Part shown: one piece after another, positions 14,753 through 15,097 of the stretch
How positions within the stretch are numbered: position 1 is the stretch's first letter
Layout: every line of letters begins with the position of its first letter
Source: Candidatus Dadabacteria bacterium
GTDB taxonomy: Bacteria; Desulfobacterota_D; UBA1144; Nemesobacterales; UBA2774
DNA length: 15,097 bases
Reading direction: 5' to 3'
NCBI GenBank assembly: GCA_020027805.1
Contig: JAHKKQ010000068.1
Location: 1 to 15,097 of the forward strand
Notes under the pieces: generated by a model
The model's input: the letters and a program-made list of their open reading frames with translations, nothing else
What the model was told of the DNA's origin: nothing
Database searches by the model: none
Position numbers and translations under genes: made by a program

Positions 14753-14780
14753 AGTTTCCACGCAGGCACTACATTGTCAA
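14753..14780 (-). promoter_or_regulatory. Candidate promoter for ogt-pgpA
   Basis: A perfect -35 TTGACA (14775-14780 on the minus strand) is followed after 16 bases by a poor -10, GAAACT (14753-14758). A strong -35 with a weak -10, and dyads immediately upstream, would suit an activated promoter, but the -10 is not convincing. Confidence 0.3.
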
Positions 14781-14782
14781 GA

Positions 14783-14840
14783 CACACACATAGTGTGACA
14801 CACAATGTGGCGCAGAACCTGCGCTCGCACACGATGTGTG
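14783..14840. repeat. Cluster of four short dyads upstream of ogt; start of composite repeat copy 2
   Basis: In order: CACAC-ATA-GTGTG (14785-14797), CACA-A-TGTG (14801-14809), GCGCAG-AAC-CTGCGC (14810-14824) and CACAC-GAT-GTGTG (14828-14840). All arms are perfect. They could be operators for ogt, short RNA hairpins, or the ends of a palindromic repeat. The opening CACACACATAG (14783-14793) is identical to the word over the cinA start. Confidence 0.55.
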
Positions 14841-14891
14841 TTTTATGATTCTTCCGTACTTCCTCCGCTTAAATCAGTGAGGAAACCAAAC

Positions 14892-14979
14892 CGTTCATAC
14901 TTCGACCCTTCCCGGCTACGGCTCGGGCCTTCGCCGTGACGAGCGACTTCGCTCAGGACAGGCTTGCTCAGTACGAACG
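14892..14979. repeat. Inverted-repeat element with CGTTC...GAACG ends
   Basis: Arms CGTTCATACT (14892-14901) and AGTACGAACG (14970-14979) are complementary at 9 of 10 positions. The interior, GACTTCGCTCAGGACAGGC, resembles the dispersed 'TTCGACAAGCTCAGGACAGGC' repeat found between genes in many environmental bacteria. No transposase is present. Confidence 0.6.
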
Positions 14980-15020
14980 TTTCAAAATATCTGTCATTCC
15001 CCGACATTACAGAATTTGCG

Positions 15021-15045
15021 TTAAGAAAAGCGGGCAAGCGCCCGC
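15021..15045 (-). terminator. Probable rho-independent terminator of an upstream minus-strand gene
   Basis: Perfect 6-bp stem GCGGGC (15030-15035) and GCCCGC (15040-15045) with a 4-base loop, followed on the minus strand by TTTTCTT (15023-15029). It would end a transcript entering from beyond 15097, which implies that ogt starts its own transcription unit. Confidence 0.55.
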
Positions 15046-15097
15046 GTGCGTACGATCTCTAACCACCACTTCCGCTAAATTTGTACTGTGAGTGACT

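Larger units (their letters stand above)
14732..15097. other. Repeat-rich spacer upstream of ogt
   Basis: No gene is supported. It holds a possible ogt promoter, a cluster of short dyads (14783-14840), the second copy of a composite repeat continuing to about 14876, an 88-base inverted-repeat element (14892-14979), and a probable terminator for an unseen minus-strand gene (15021-15045). I see nothing in the last 50 bases. Confidence 0.65.

Noticed and set aside
13357..14840. CRISPR-like array suggested by the recurring CACAC/GTGTG words.
   Set aside because: The words are short, unevenly spaced and not separated by unique spacers of constant length; no cas gene is present.
14843..15037. A 64-codon minus-strand frame upstream of ogt.
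   Set aside because: It runs through the 14892-14979 inverted-repeat element; the translation (…SKPVLSEVARHGEGPS…) is typical of translated dispersed repeats, not of a protein.

Overview
The window is a GC-rich bacterial chromosome segment in which every gene I can support lies on the minus strand. The gene set is housekeeping. The order ilvB-ilvN-ilvC-psd-pssA and the cinA-recA neighbourhood recall deltaproteobacterial (Desulfobacterota-like) genomes. That placement is an inference from gene order, a sigma-54 promoter and the style of intergenic repeats, not from any search.

Layout, left to right (i.e. from the downstream end of transcription): a zinc-dependent alcohol dehydrogenase cut by the window edge (1-531), with a textbook sigma-54 -24/-12 promoter at 571-586; a 578-base intergenic region with an inverted-repeat element, a good sigma-70-type promoter and a run of hairpins; a large lipoprotein-like M16 zinc protease (1110-3980); a tightly packed block pssA, psd, ilvC, ilvN, ilvB (4127-8986); a DUF465/YdcH-like small protein and tsaB (9047-9824); pilT, recA and cinA (9927-13365); a 421-base repeat-filled spacer; pgpA and an O6-alkylguanine-DNA methyltransferase (13787-14731); and a second repeat-rich spacer ending in a likely terminator of a gene outside the window.

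How the genes work together: ilvB/ilvN (acetohydroxyacid synthase) and ilvC carry out the first two shared steps of branched-chain amino-acid synthesis. psd and pssA make phosphatidylethanolamine from CDP-diacylglycerol and serine, and overlapping stop/start codons couple them to ilvC. pgpA supplies the phosphatidylglycerol branch. recA and the methyltransferase serve DNA repair, cinA serves pyridine nucleotide salvage, tsaB serves tRNA t6A modification, and pilT powers type IV pilus retraction.

I do not see a wholly new system. The points most worth a second look are: a TsaB that appears to lack about 50 internal residues, including the usual conserved 'DAR.GEVY' segment; the sigma-54 promoter of the dehydrogenase; two intergenic regions sharing a composite repeat that starts with CACAC/GTGTG dyads; and a promoter that fires straight into an inverted-repeat element at 847-939.
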